From Xylogone sp. PMI_703 (taxonomy: Eukaryota > Ascomycota > Leotiomycetes), in contig JAJTUQ010000002.1 of NCBI GenBank assembly GCA_021399445.1, positions 2,790,001 to 2,854,000 of the forward strand: 64,000 nucleotides of DNA, written 5' to 3'. Of this stretch, positions 1 through 13,701 are shown piece after piece. Position numbers and translations under genes: made by a program. Within the stretch, counting starts at the first letter, position 1. Each line of letters begins with the position of its first letter. The notes below the pieces were generated by a model. The model saw only the letters and a program-made list of their open reading frames with translations. It did no database searches and was not told the DNA's origin.

Positions 1-1109
1 ACCAGAATAGCAAGCAAAAAAACAGCAACCGTATTAGGCAATCCGGTGGTGAGCGGCCAGCAGGCCGTCGCCAATCTTGACCCAAGCACCAAGCGCAGAG
101 GTAAAAAAGCGGACGGAGAATTAGAATTAGACAATCAAATCTCCAAAAATTTTCTTACACGGCGATGATATCAATCGGCCAATTTTCACCTTATCCTCGA
201 AACCAGATTCGAGGAGGCCAAAATCCCGCAAAGATCGATTGATGAGACAGGAAACACCCAAGCTTGCTTCGCCTCCTCCCCCAGTACTAAGGGAAAATCC
301 CTCAAAGCTACCCCATTTTGATATCTGCGGTTCCATGCTGACGATCCGCGCATGGGAGACAGCGGTTCGCATAGCTGGAACCGTAATATAATACACGTGG
401 ACTTTGTTAGGTTTCAGAGATTTTTTTATTCGTTGGTGGATGGGATGCGTGCACCTGGACTGGGGTCGTTGGTTGTAGAGGGGATAATCCGTGACTAGAG
501 TGAGTATCCACCAGATGATGGGTATACAGCGCGCCCTTGCAGATGACGGGCAGCTAGGTCGGATAGTTACTTCCAACAAAGACATACCGGCCCTGATTGA
601 TGCGTGTGTGTCATTGATTATCAGAATTGACACACAAGTTGTTGTTTGGTCCATCTCCCAAAGATCTTGGAGTCCTCAGGGACTTAGATAAACGAAACTC
701 GCTTGCAGAGAACTGCAGCGACTCGGCTTCCTTCCTGGAAAGCTTAATTGTGGGTTCCATAGCTGGGGGTTTACAACGAAAAGGCCATAACGGAGAGTGA
801 TGCGAGCATTTATATTCTCGCACAAGCATAGAACACTGCAACGAAGCTGACCAGGAAGATTCTCATGATACATGAAGCACTCTTCATGAGTAATGCTTCA
901 GACCTTATAATTACAGCATCCTTTTAGAATATTCTTTATCTGCCTTGCATGGCAATATCAACAGACATATGGCAGATATATCTCATATACCCAGTACACC
1001 TTCCCAGGAGTATAATCCACAAAGCATTTCCCAATAGGGTAACCAGTAACACTAAACACCTAACACCGCAGATCCTATTCATTCGTAGGGTTATTCCAGC
1101 TCCAAAGCG
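1..1109. other. intergenic, no supported gene
   Basis: This is the stretch downstream of the 3' end of the transcription-factor gene at 1110-4321. A 175-codon open frame lies on the minus strand at 127-654, but its translation shows no motif I recognise and it has a low-complexity, non-protein-like composition, so I do not call it a gene. No repeat, tRNA or strong regulatory element was seen. Confidence 0.5.
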
Positions 1110-4100
1110 CTAGCCACTACCCCCATAACCGTTAACCCCATTCCCCCCATTATTTACGTGCATACCGTCCATAGAAAATCCTCCCATAGTCCCAAAATTA
1201 GAGAAAATATCCGCGTCCTGATTGATCTCAGGCGGCTCCATGTTAAACGGCATGGACCAGGCACTGCTTGGTTCAGTTGCATAACCTGCCATGCCACCCA
1301 TCTGTAGATCCCAAGCGTTCGCGCTATCCAGCATGTTCTGGGAGCTAAGCGAAGAAGGATCCATGCCAGCGTAGGCACCGAAAACCAGCTGCCGGTCAAG
1401 ATGCGGTAGAATACCGTGCTGATATGGAGGCAAGAAAAGGTCGGCGTTGTAGTAGCCCTGAGTATACATATTCACGGGCGCAGCAGGACTCATTTGGCTG
1501 AATTGTGGTACTGTCTGAGAGGGCGGCATCTGGATCTGCTGTGGTTGTGGCTGTTGCTGGGGAACAATTTGGGCCAGGTCGTCAGGGATCTCTGTTGGGA
1601 TCGAGTCAGGTTGGTCTTGCTGGTCTTGTTGTGAATTCTGGCTCTTCCGTAACTTACGCTGCTTTGCCGGTTTAGCCACCGCTCTGTCCTGCGGCTGCAG
1701 TGGTGATAGTGTATGGAAGAATTCTTCTACAGTATGATAATCGGATTTCTGTTCCAGTACAGCATCGTCCCCCTTTTCTTGTTTGATACCAGAAGCTGGA
1801 TCTTCGAAAGCGGACTGAGATACACCATGTGGATATCGGTCAAACCAGTCTCCATATTGGAATATAGTGTTTGCAGTTGGATTCGAGTTGCTCGAGGGGC
1901 CTTGACGTGCTGCATCTGCGCACATTTTGTATTGCTCCTTGAGATTCTCAGACATCCAATGGAACATACCCCAATATCGTTTCATTTTAGATAGATACTT
2001 GACATTTGTTGCTAAGTTTTTCTTCGAGCTTGCCTCCATCGCAGCGTTTTTGGAGAACACCCCGAATACATGGACAGTACTCGAAAGAAAGGCGCAATAA
2101 CCGGTAAAGGGAGTGGCAATGAAGTAGGATTCGCCATCTCTAAGCAGCTCTGATATCCTGTTCGCGGCCTCGAAAGCTTTTGCCCCGGCCTTCGTAACAA
2201 ACTCCTTGGGAACATCTTTTGGTGGCCGACCCCCTGGTTGCGCAGGAACAGCAAACCGATTCATAAATAGTATATTTTGTTGAATAGAAATATGTAAGAA
2301 CAGAAACTGATTTGCTAACCCCTCGCTGTCGTGCGTGCGGAGGTTCTCGGGTCTGTATTTAAGACAGTCAGGCAGCTCATCAATGAATGATTCTGTCTGT
2401 TTTATGAGATCAGCGTAGACTGAATCGGGATGCCACATGGGATGGGGATCTAATTCATTTCCTCCTTGGCTGAGATAGTTGATTATTCGACCCCACAACG
2501 CGACACATCGAACCATATAGGCTGCTACTCCCATGTTCTCGCGAGCATCGGAAAGACCACCACTATCATCCGAGATCGGATATGGTACCTCCCCTCTTAA
2601 ATTCTCCGTTGGACCTGGCATATCCAATTGGAAATATTTTTCCCGAATTGGCAGCTGAATTTTGAGAGTCTCTTCCTTGATGAAGGTCGGTCTATCCGTC
2701 GCTGAGGAATTGAATCGGTCCATGAGGAAGCAAGCCCACATTGTTCGTCGCCTAATTTCGCGATCAATAAAGCTTAATTCTGCCGTGCCATTATGCTTGA
2801 GAGGGTCATAATCGAGATCCTTATGTAGCTGCAAAGCATATGCCATTCGGAATGCTTGGCCGCCTAAAGCCCAACTTCTACCACCCTGGCACGTTCCAAA
2901 CTCATGCAAGCCGAGAAGCAATAGGCAGGTGAGGATAGTAATATTCGGCCATTCATACCGCCTCATCACAATGTCACGGGCCTCAGATGCCCATTCCTCT
3001 CCTCTCAAAAAGGCTGGTGCTGTGTTAAGCTTGGGATGGGTGGAGAAACGTGCAGAAACTGCACAGACTGAAAGAACTAAAACTGGTGGTACAGTACCAG
3101 CTCTTTTCATATCATCAGTTATGCACCAACTAGAACACAATAGGGATAGACGAACCTTAGTTTTCTCATAAAGCTTGGCTTATGGAGAAGGTGGTACGTT
3201 TGACCATATACATTTTCAAAGAAGACTTCGGCAAGATGTTCCTGGATTTCCTTTGACGGCAAAGCCTCGGCACCTTCAAGAAGCAGTTTTCCTTCCTCTG
3301 CTTCCTGTATTAGTAACGAAGTTGGCTTGACTCCATTTTCTGCGTTCGTTGCTGAAGTTGACTTCGACCAGTTGTCTAAATCCTGGCCAAACGCTTCTTC
3401 TGCGCCACGCTTTTTGGCTGTTGGGCGAGTCGGAGTTGTACCCGGAAGCGGAGGCTTTACGACAGCTCTGGTAACTGAGACCGTCGTATCTTGTTCTTCC
3501 TTGGGCACAATCTTGATAATCCTCTCCTCCATTCTCTTTAACCTCTTATCCAGCATTGCCATATAGTCTGTACGCGGCGCTGCCTTTCTCGTGGTAACTT
3601 TATAGACACAAGGTATGCGCGATCGAAGACAATGTTTACAAGCAGGCTTTTCTCCGGAGCATCGGATCTTCTTCCTTCGGCAGGCAATACACGCCAAGGG
3701 TAATCTCTTTCGCTCTTTTCCAGCTTTTGTTTTGAGCTCACTCCATGGCGGAGGTGCTGCAGACTTGCCATCCTTCGTCTTGTTTCCCGCATCACCGCCT
3801 TCCGCCGCTCTTCCACTATTCACCGAAAAGTCGTCGGTATACCCGCCGTCAATTCCTCCTGCACCAACTCTGTTGCTAGCAGGACTTGCATCATCAGAGC
3901 CACTCACGCTCGCTTTTCGACCTGGTGGAACGGATCCTGCGCCACTGAAACTTGATCCAGGTATCGCTGAATTCGAGGAGATCGAATTTCGATGACCGGG
4001 AGTTGAGCCTTGTCCTGTCATATTATAAGGGTCAGATTGGTTTTCCAGCTTCAGGCTATCGTGGGCTCCATTCTCTGATACGGCTCCTTGGTAAGGAAAC

Positions 4101-4321
4101 GAGAAATCGCCAAATGGAGAAGCGTTGACAACATCGAGTGGAGGAGATGTAGACTGTGCTAGCGGATCGTTTTGCCGTTGACTGGTGTCGAGCATGAACT
4201 GCTCAATATCGAGAGATTCGGTCTGCATGGGGACGGTATCCTTGGACACATTGCTGGGACTCTGGAAATCGTTGTCGCCTGGGACGTGATAACTGAAAGC
4301 ACCTTGGGTCGAGGACATCAT
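1110..4321 (-). CDS. Zn2Cys6 fungal transcription factor
   Basis: Nuclear binuclear-zinc-cluster regulator. Two exons fit: 4321-3156 and 3102-1110, joined over a 53-bp GT-AG intron with the Arg codon split AG|A, giving 1052 residues. The N-terminal 190 residues are Ser/Gly/Asn-rich and disordered. The zinc cluster has six Cys at about 211, 214, 221, 228, 231 and 238 (core motif CIACRRKKIRC), followed by a basic linker and a short dimerisation coil. A fungal-specific TF domain (PF04082 type) spans roughly residues 370-600, with the family-typical RRRTMWACFLMDRF stretch. The C-terminal half carries a KQRKLRKSQ basic patch, a Gln/Pro-rich segment and an Asn/Gly-rich tail, as in activation domains. 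The target pathway is not readable from sequence. It is not XlnR, AmyR or FacB by its zinc-cluster sequence. The DNA-binding class is confident; the specific ortholog is not assigned. Confidence 0.9.
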
Positions 4322-6326
4322 AGGGTGCCGGGCACCGGCTGCGATCTTATATGTTGTGGTATCTTTTGCCAGCCTGCAGGTTCATTCCTCACACAAACGT
4401 CCAACTCATTGCCGCGAGCATCCGGTTCAGCTGAAATTGCTTGAGGCTTCAAGTGTCGTCGAAGAGGTCGCTGCTCCAAATTTGCACGCACAATGAGGAA
4501 TGGCCAACTTGGTAGGGTTCCTCGGAGTCGAGAGCGGAGAGTTGTGGTATCGCAGCTTCACGGCCAGGGAGATGGAAGCACCAACACGCCCACCAAACAA
4601 CAGTTCGTTCAGGCCGGATTGTGGTCGCCGGAGGTTACATGTACAATTGATTGAGGTCGCGATTGCACAGTAATAACAGATGCAACGGGGATCACCAAGA
4701 AGTGGGCTAGGCCCACAGTGAAAGAGGGCTTTCCGGATTCGTCCGTTCACGTGCTAGATGTGGAGAGTCCGGGGGTGCAGGGGCCAGCCCAGCCCAATCA
4801 CAGCGCTGCAAATAAGAAGTTACCGCACTGCGCAGTCTCCGTGCTCGCCCAGTGGCTTCACGAGGCAATATGCGTCACGCACTCTTAACAGTACAAAGTA
4901 TTACTTGTACACAATACAGCAAGATCTATGTTTGGTGCTGGCAGAATGGAGCAGGCGAGGTAGGGTGGTAGTAAGCCGTGTGCTTCGACCATGCAGCTGC
5001 GATGCGTTGCAAGTACACAGTAGCTTGCGAGATCCAATGTTGCTGGCTGGTCTAGGGTGCTTTCGTGCAGTTGTCTCGAGTGTACAAAGGGCCCTACAGT
5101 AGGGTGTTGTTGGGTTGGCAAGATGCTATCGGATCCGCCTCACATTGGTGCGCCCGCCTGGGCACTGACTGTTCGCTTTTAGCCAGCACTGCTATTGTCC
5201 CCAGCTCTGCAAAGCTTCCCCATGTCGCCAGAAGGATTTGTTTGAAAGCACGAGCTTAATTTCTGCTACTTCAAGTTATTCAAAGACTAGAGCAAGCTTG
5301 AGTACCTCGAATGGGAGGCGAGTTGGAGTTTTTGTCTTTGAATAATGAGGCGGATATACCTCGGTGTTGGTCATTACTTGCTTGTTGTGCACGATGTTTG
5401 CGAGGTCTGATAGACCGGGGCTGCCTGCATCTGAAAATCATAGCAAAAACGGGCAATATTCGCAATCTCGATACTCCCAGTTACCCTGATCCCCAGGAGA
5501 ACCCTCAGAGCTCTAGACCCTGAGGAGATAAGACATTTCATCAATTGAAAAAGAGCACCATGCAATGCCTAGGATCTCGATTCGAAGTCACGCTTGTGCT
5601 TCCGCATCAGTTGATGGAAGGAGCTTGATTTGATAGGGCAGTACTGAAGTGCCACACCAGCCACACAGCCCCCAACGCGAGGCGATCAATATCAGAGCAA
5701 TAACCTATCTAGATCCTGCGACAAGGAACAGATGCTGGTTATTGGCCAGCTCCTCCATTAGCAGCCAACACATATTGTTATGCCTTAGCTACAAGTACAC
5801 GAAACAATACATTTGGAGGATAAAACTCTTCACGCGAAGTGCAAGACATTCGTATGTGATTACGGTATTCGGTGCAGCTGGCGAGATGCTTACCGTACTT
5901 GGCATAGTGGGGAAAGGCTCAGGATCTCCTAGGTTAAGTAAAGTGGGAGCCCCTACCGCACACAGGGTCGTAAACGAGGCTGCAAGGCTGAGAATATCTC
6001 AGAAACAAGGGTCACATGTCAGTACATAGCATATCTGGATCTTCCATTCTAAGAGCAGTTCCATGTCCATTACAACTCAAGATAAAGCCTTTGGAAGAGT
6101 TAGCGCCTATAAGCCATCTGCTAGAGGTCTGGACAGATCAATATACTGTTCCTAAGAACTTCGTGAGATCTTGATGCCTCGGCCGCTTTATGCCTTAGGC
6201 ATAAGCGCTGAAGTCACCGATGGTTACGTTGACCTCTGGTGATGCTAGTTCAAACCGATCCTGCCGGATTTATAAAAATGATTATAACTCTACTTTATTG
6301 AACCTGCTTGCGCTAATATCGCCAGC
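4322..6326. other. divergent intergenic region between TF gene and SIP3-like gene
   Basis: Two kb shared 5' region of two divergent genes. Open frames here are short and overlapping, with no recognisable protein. A perfect 6-bp hairpin (4324-4336) abuts the TF start codon, and a 17-bp palindrome (6188-6204) lies about 125 bp upstream of the SIP3-like start. The rest shows no structure I can name. Confidence 0.5.
6188..6204. repeat. perfect palindrome TTATGCCT-T-AGGCATAA
   Basis: Two 8-bp arms that are exact reverse complements flank a single T, 123 bp upstream of the SIP3-like start codon. The same arms recur at 42135-42158, upstream of the PheRS gene, with an 8-nt spacer. It may be a binding site for a dimeric regulator or a small repeat; the sequence does not decide. 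Confidence 0.6.
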
Positions 6327-9300
6327 ATGTCCGATCCGCCTTCCGACTTGCCGCCGCCTGTTGGCAGGCCGGTAAGCTTGATTCCTGTTGGGTTGAAGGA
6401 AGCGGCTCTCGACTCTCCCACATTCCGGGCTTCTGCAGTGCATTTCTCAGACCAAGTCGAGATTATTGAGAAATGGCTCGATGCGTACGTCAAATCAATA
6501 ACAAAGCTGGTCCATGATGTCTCATTACTGGAGGAAACATTCAACAATTTCGTCGTCCGCTCGACTCCACCCCCGAACATATCAGAAGCTGTTCTTGATC
6601 ATGACTACACTCTTTTAGCTATGAAGAGATTTGGGGAGGGGTCGAAAGAATGGTGGTCTCATATCATTTTTGGCACGAAGAAAATGGAGTCGAATGTCGT
6701 TGATCCAATTAAGTCTTTCATGGGCACGGAGTAAGTGGTGACAGCCCTATCCTTGATTTATGACCCTTCTGCTAATGTCTACCTCCCTAGACTCCGCAAT
6801 TTTAAGGATGCTCGAAGATATCTAGAACAATCACAGAAGGTCTTTGATAATACATTGTCGAGATATGTAAGCCAGTCTAAAACAAAGGAACCATCCGCTC
6901 TCCGAGAAGATGCTTTTCAGGTCTATGAGACCAGAAAGGCATACCTAAAAGCGTCCCTCGACTTCTGTCTCCTCGCACCACAACTTCGTTATACGCTCGA
7001 CAAACTTCTTGTTCGGGTTTCATCGGACCAATGGCGTGACCTTAAGAAGTCGCGAGACGCAAGTGAAAACAGTTTTGTAAAGTGGAGCAACGAGGTGGAT
7101 CGTGTGAGAGGCTGGAGTAAAGAAATGGAAGCCAGCGAAAGTGTTTTCAGGCGCGAGTTGCAAATTGCCAGGCGGGAGATTGGAGATGAAGCAGCCCTTG
7201 TCACTAAACCTTCCCGAGAGCTGGAAGACTACAACTCATCTACAGTGGCCTTTCTAACCTCTAAGGGCCCCTCGACAGTTAATGTCCAGTCAATGGGGAA
7301 ACAGAACTTCGGAAAACAAGGATGGCTGTTCTTACGAACAATATCGGGAAAGCCTGCTAGAACCGTCTGGGTGCGACGATGGTTCTATGTTAAGAATGGT
7401 ATATTTGGATGGCTGGTTCAGGGCGCACAGTCTGGCGGAGTTGAGGAAAGTGAAAAGATAGGAGTTCTACTTTGCAACGTGAAACCGGCTGTTCAAGAAG
7501 ATCGGCGCTTTTGCTTTGAGGTCAAAACCAAGAACCAAGCCGTTCTACTCCAGGCGGAGACTCAAGCACAACTCATGGAATGGTTAGAAGCTTTCGAAAT
7601 TGCGAAAAATAGAGCGCTAGATGCAAGTGCTAAAGATAACCGTTCTCTAGTTGGCGGTGTTGATCCAGCTTTTGCCATTACACCGCCTTCTGTTCCCGAA
7701 TTTGCTGCCAAACCGGCTGATGGAGGTCATGGAAGTGATGACTTTGGTGAAGGGGGGGCTAATAATGCAGGCTCTCTGTCGGTATCCAATGCCGAAGGAG
7801 GAAATCTTGCAACAAGGAGTAGCTTTGACATCAGCGCCCCTAAACGGTCTGTCACATCCAGAGAAGAAGGAGAACGTACCAGAGACCATGCTGCAAGAAT
7901 TATGCAGAAGCTGGATCTCCATCGCAAGTCAAATACCATGCAACCTGAAACCCCTCCCCCGCTTTCCGCAGGAGGAATTGCTAGCTTGATTTCTGCAAGC
8001 CATAACATGCTACCACATTCCACATCCGCAATTGCCCAAACTCCTGGAGCAGCACCAAAGTCTCAACTTATGCAACTACATCTCATGGACACCGACAGCA
8101 CGTTAGCCCCATCAACCTTGGCGAACCCACCGGCACCAACTAATCTAAGCAAGGCTGCAGTTATTGTAAGCGGCGAACGCGGAATTCGAATTGGTGGAGG
8201 TGATGCCACAGGTGGAATGCCCAGTGGTATTATGGCAAATCTATGGGGTAGTAGTAACTGGGGTTATATAAATCGTCTAGAGAGAGAAGCGCAAAGTCCA
8301 TCGGGACCAAGCAGATCCCTCCAGCCATCTCCCAAATTAAAAGGTGACGGACACCAAGGTTCGGACGCCGCTACGAATGAACCTACTCCTTTGGAGATAA
8401 GTACTGGGGTCGATGTCACTCCAAATCCGGTACCTAGTCATGCACTTCATCGGAAAGCGATCAGTGTAGATGCTAATGCTGGGTTATCACACAATCAGAC
8501 AGCACCAAAACCTGAAAGTTTCCCACCTAACTATCCTTTGGAGCTGAAAATGCAAGAGGCGCAGTTCCGAATGCTCTTCCCAAATGTACCGTTGGATCAG
8601 AAGCTTTTGCTTGTCTTCCGCGCCACGTGGAATCCAAATAACCAGCAAGAGTTTCCAGGACGGGTATATGTGACACAGCATGATTTCTTCTTTTACAGTC
8701 ACCACTTAGGCCTCGTCTTAACAACTGGAGTCTCCATGGCCAGTATTTCGGAGGTCACTGCTGCCCCTGGAAAAGATTGCGATTTCCTCTTCTTGCATCT
8801 GCGTGAGAGTGCTGCATTAGGGGGCTACACACGAGTTACGATAAAGACTTTCTTAGAACCACTTCGACTGCTACAGCGCAGATTGAATTATCTTGTAGAC
8901 ATATCCCAGGCAGATGAACCAGAAGATATTGAGTCCACTATGGCTACTCTGATCAGAATGGAAAATGAGGATCCATCTAGGAGCCCAAGCATGGAAAGCT
9001 GGGAGGATGTCCCCGTGAATACTCCATTCGATGATGGTACCCATGCAGGACGGAAGCAGAAGGACAAAGAGCTTAAAGCAATGATTCATGTCGATAGGCG
9101 CCTGCAATTTGGAAAGGGTAGTAAAGACATTTCCAAAATCAAGTTGCCCTCGGAACCTATAGAATATGAACCACAAGACATGCAGAGGAAAGCCGTCGAG
9201 AAGCATTTCAATATTAGTCCCAAAGCATTATTCCATGTCATGTTTGGAGACAAAAGTTCCGATTTTCAATTGCTGTATCACGAACGGAGAGCCCATCGGA

Positions 9301-10709
9301 TCACACAAGGTCCATGGGTCAGCACAAATAACTGCATGCGTCGTGATTTCCAGTTCCAAATTGACTATACTGATATGTTTCGGCGAACTCGTCAAGCAGA
9401 TATTTCCGATTATCAGGTCATTGACATACTCAATGACCACATATGTTATGTTGTTACGGATTACAAAACACCATGGCATCTTCCGCATCAGAAAGATTTC
9501 ACGTTGGTAACCAAGTTTGTGATTACCTACGTTGCAAAATCCAAGTGCAAACTAGCCATATACACAAGAGTCGATTGGACCAAAGTACCTACCTTCTCTA
9601 AGGGCCTTGTTGAGCGCCAAGCTCTAGATGATTGTGCACATGATGCAGAGGAGCTTTCAGATATAGTGACTGATCAAGTTCGTAGCCTTGGTGCACAGAG
9701 TAAGACCAAAAAGGCAATACACATCTTCGGTCCTATCGGCCAAAAGACAACTGCCTCTGTTTTTACTGCAAACGAGTCTGGCCGCACAAAGAAGCGCCGG
9801 GTAAAGCAGCGGAAGCGAACACTTACTCATATGGTGTGGGAAATAGTTACCTCCTTTGTGGAAAGTGTTATCACTTCGATTATGATGTGGATATTTGCGT
9901 TCATCCGATCAATTTTCAAGGTCCTAAGCGCCAATGCTATTATCATAGTGGCATTGATGCTAAGTGTTCTTGTGAATGTCCTTCTCACTTCAAAAGGTAC
10001 CTCAGCATGGTGGGCTGAGAGAAAAGCGGCCAGCTTTATGACGAGAATTGGCGTTGGTCCAAATCACATAATGGGCAAGGCAATTTATCTAAATGATTTA
10101 GACGAAGCCATAACCAGCTTATCACCATCGTTACCAAACCATACGGAGAGTAGATGGTATGTACCATCACCCCCCTTTACCCCTTTTCGTTGATCTTATT
10201 CCTCTAACACATGCCACAGTTATCTACAATTCAAAGACCTCGCAAATCTCACTGACTTGGACGCTCCATACCAAACAGCTGGCTTCTCTTTCTCCGAGAC
10301 CTCAGCCCGCTTGACTGCAAGACGCCTTCGTCGGAGCCGTCAGCATCTAGGCTCGTATCGTCATGATCTTCTGGTAGCCATGCGCGTTGTCAACAGCATC
10401 GACAGGGAAATCATGCAAGCTGAATGGGAAAACTGGCTGTTTGATGAAAACGTAAAATGCAGACAAGTGGATGCTCTATTAAAGGATAGAGCAAACCCAA
10501 GTTCAAGTGCTGCAGCAACAGTAACAGCAACTAAAAAGAGCAACAAGACTTTCAAATGGGGTAACGGGGATAAAGACCCGGACGCTGCTAGAGAGAAAGA
10601 GGAGCTTAGAAGGCTTGAGAATCTGAGGATTTGGCAGCAGGAGTACTGTGGGAGCTGCAAGCAGGAACAAGAGATTCTGGATGCTAAGAAGCATATCTCT
10701 CTCTTGTGA
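6327..10709 (+). CDS. SIP3: SIP3/LAM-family BAR-PH-GRAM-VASt lipid-transfer protein
   Basis: Predicted membrane-contact-site sterol/lipid transporter of the yeast Ysp1/Sip3 (Lam1/Lam3) type, anchored in the ER. Exons 6327-6730, 6791-10156 and 10220-10709 keep frame (Glu codon GA|A, Cys codon TG|T) and give 1419 residues, close to yeast Sip3 in layout (about 1230 residues). Order of parts: helical BAR domain (about 10-285), PH domain (about 305-405), a long Ser/Pro/Thr-rich linker, a GRAM-like domain starting near 715, a VASt/StART-like domain (about 935-1100) with conserved aromatic core residues, a Lys/Arg-rich stretch, then a hydrophobic anchor at about 1182-1202 preceded by an amphipathic hydrophobic segment. 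The C-terminal 200 residues lie beyond the membrane and are partly charged and helical. Introns are 60 and 63 bp. Its 3' end faces that of the DUF3074 gene. The family call is strong; the lipid cargo is inferred from the family. Confidence 0.9.
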
Positions 10710-11306
10710 TTTTGAGTGTTTTCGTTCTTTCCCATCTCCTTTGTTGAGCATTTCAGGGATGCTGTTATTCCAAAGTCTTCAAGATACAAAAAGGGGCATT
10801 CTCATTTGTTTTCAGCGAGGGCGTTGTGTGGGTGAATTCTTGGGTTAGATTGGGAAAGGAGGGGAATACTCATTCATCATACTGTAATCGCTCACGAATT
10901 CGACAGAGGGGCCTCTCTTTTTGAGAAAGCTCATTGCTAGTTATAGATTTCTACCTTTCGTTTAATATGTATAAAGAATCCCATTATATTGAAAGTTGTG
11001 GGGAATATCGTGACCTTTCTTTTTTTCTTTTTTCTAAAAAAAAAGGAGAGCCCATGTATAGTGCTCTGATAGTGATAATAACAACTATGAAACATGCCGC
11101 TTCGTGTACCCTTATGCATTCTTTTTTTATCATAATCGTAAAAAAACATTGTTGGTATGTCTTCCGTTCCGTGAATACCCCAAACAAGAAACACCAAAAA
11201 CTCCAAGAAAACGCCAGCCATAATTCTTCGGAAAGAGAGAAAACACAGTTAGTCAACTTCCATGAAAGCCAACCCCAAATAAAATAAAACTCCATGAGTC
11301 CAGTGA
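10710..11306. other. convergent intergenic 3' regions
   Basis: AT-rich 3' flanks of two convergent genes, with poly-pyrimidine/poly-A stretches near 11010-11045 that fit 3' UTR and polyadenylation sequence. Open frames on both strands here are low-complexity and mirror each other, so none is called. Confidence 0.5.
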
Positions 11307-13701
11307 TCAATGCCCATCAAGACTAACCCTGCTCTCTCCGTTGAGCTCTCGACTGATTCTCCTATCTCCATTCTTGAATTCTCCACTGATCGACCTAGTG
11401 CTCGCACTTCTTCCTAGGTCTCTTAGACTGGTAGACCTCAGCCTTACCCCCTTCCCAGCTTCTTCCCTGGCCTCCTTCAATAGCTGCTCGCCCAGTCTCC
11501 CCAGCTTAGCTGCCAGGGCAGTATTCTCAGCCTGTAGCTGTCCGACCTGAGCCTGGAACGCCTCTTTCTCCTTCGTCAATCGCGCGATATCGCCTCTCAT
11601 GACTTCGAGCTCGAGGACCATTCTGGCCTTCTCGTCCTTTTCTAATGTCTTGCGCCTGCGTTCCTCGACTTTCTTGCGCTCTTTTTCTTGCTTCTGCTGT
11701 AATTTCTCGATTTCTCTCTTATACTTGTCTTCGTACTTCTTGAGTTCGCGGTCGTAGCGCTCTTCGGCTTTACGGATGGATTCTGCTACGCTGACACTGT
11801 CGTCTGCTTTCCTGAATTCGGCTCTTTCTCGAACTTGTCTCAGCCTCTCTTGTAATCTTACTTTCTTATCTTCGAGTTTCTGCATCTCTTTTGTATGTGC
11901 AGATTCGGTCTTGGATTGTGCTTTCGAAGACGCAATTGAGAGGTTATCTGCGTTGAGCTCTTTGTCTTTTTCTTGGCCTTGATCGAGAGAGGTATGAGAT
12001 TTCAGCCAGCCTTCTAGAGCCGAGAAGTAGCTGCTTGAGGATGATACAGTCGATATCGAAGACATAGAATGTCGTCGACGGACGGTGGGGCTATCATGCT
12101 CAAGGCTGCTAACCGTGGATGAAGAGCTTAGAACGCCAGGAGTTCGATTCGCAGCAGAAGCCCCACCACCATTATTTGCATGCTCATCGTTGACCAGTGT
12201 TAAGGTAGCCGACTTGTCTTCGGCTAATGTCTGAGACTCGCTCTCAAGACCAGATAGATGCCCATTCGTTTGATACTCGTGCAAGTCTTTGTCATGATCA
12301 TGCTCCTTATGGCCTGGTGAAGTGACTTCTTCCACCAAAGCTTCAATATCAGTGGAGCAGCACCAATCCAGAAATTTGCCTGCATCGGTCACAATGCCGT
12401 TCGGAGTCCCCCTCTCAACTAAGAATCGTGGCACGCTGCCTCCAGGATCACTCCGGGTGATCATTATCCATTCGACCGGATTACTCTCCAGGTCGTCGTC
12501 TTCTGGGGGAACATCATATGCTTCTCCTTTGGCGTCCGCGCCTCTAGACTCAGCAAAGGATATCGTCTTGCCCCTCATTCGTGGACGAGATCCAGATGCT
12601 TCTTCTTCTTCATCTATCTGTTGTAGGAATGAGGAATTTCTCGACGGTGAGCCTCTTCCAAGACTCGTGCTAGACTTCTTCCTTAGGCCTTGTCCTAGGT
12701 TTATCGATGAAGAAGCTCTCTTTGGCGGTCTCTTTAATGGGATCTCTCTAATCATCTCTACGGACTCACTATGAACTGGTCAGTAATTGTATCAACTCAT
12801 GTATATACAGAGAATCGGTGGGATCCTTCGATGTTGGGATAGCTTAGAGGCAATACAACACTTCATTTTCACAGTAGTAGAAGTTGCAATCATGAGAAAG
12901 GACTTACTATTGACCCCTTATGTAGCCTTGCCTCTCAGGAGCATCAGGGTGCAAACACGGCTTAGACACAACCATAAAATGACGAGGCACCTCCTCTTCT
13001 CCATTGCTATCTGCCTTTAAAGCCTGGTCTGAAGTAATAAGTAGTGTGACGAAGTCTCTGGGAGTAGTAGGTCCTGTAAATCGCGCCGAAAGCTGATAGA
13101 CTACCCATAAATTAGCCTCTCAGTCCGGCCTTTCGCCAAGATTAAACAGACGCAGACACTTACCTTCCATCTTTCCCCCTCCTGGAATTTCCTTGCACTC
13201 AATTCTCCTCTCACCACCAATACCCCTTATATTGCCCTCCCCGGGCCCACCCTGCACCTTCAACGTCTCAGGGAACTCCATCTCCAGGCCCCTCTTCCAC
13301 TTCTTGAATCCCAGTCCCTCATGGACGCTGCGTCGCGCAAACCAGGCACCTTTGCCATCTGAGCCCGGCAATTTATACACATTTATGCCTAAGGGGTTCT
13401 CTTTTGGGTTCAATTTCACAGACTTCCATTCTTTCTGTAATGACAAGACGCTCTCGGGTGGCGGAGAGGATCGAGCCGAAGAGACAGATATCTCAGAGGC
13501 GGAGGAGGCGGTCGAAGTTGTTGTACTGCTTCGTTCACGACTTGTGGGTTCTGAAGATGGGGGAGCAGGTATTGGAACGGAATCAACTATTAGCTGAGCA
13601 TCACGGAAAGTAGAGGCGATGTAGTCGGTGAGGTTGTCCAAGGGTAGGTCGGCATATTGTGTCGGGCCCAGCGATTTGAGCGCTTGCTGGAGGGTCGCCA
13701 T
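11307..13701 (-). CDS. DUF3074 (START-like) protein with C-terminal coiled coil
   Basis: Conserved fungal protein of unknown biochemical role. Exons 13701-13164, 13100-12908 and 12768-11307 join in frame over introns of 63 and 139 bp to give 730 residues. The N-terminal 80 residues are Ser/Thr-rich. The DUF3074 domain runs from about residue 85 to 330 and contains the family-typical stretches NPLGINVYKLPG, WFARRSVHEGLGF, QGGPGEGNIRGIGGERR and PTTPRDFVTLL. DUF3074 belongs to the START/Bet v1-like helix-grip fold, so lipid binding is plausible but unproved. After a disordered Ser-rich linker, a long heptad-like Glu/Lys/Arg coiled coil spans about 540-690, followed by a basic Ser-rich tail. The middle exon contains no convenient start codon, so the gene is easily mis-annotated as two separate proteins. 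Confidence 0.87.

Noticed and set aside
127..654. 175-codon minus-strand frame near the window start
   Set aside because: No motif, low-complexity Ser/Gly/Arg composition and no splice-supported partner; likely chance.
6240..6280. tRNA T-arm-like stretch with GTTCAAACC
   Set aside because: Flanks do not pair into a T-stem and no A-box or acceptor stem is found.
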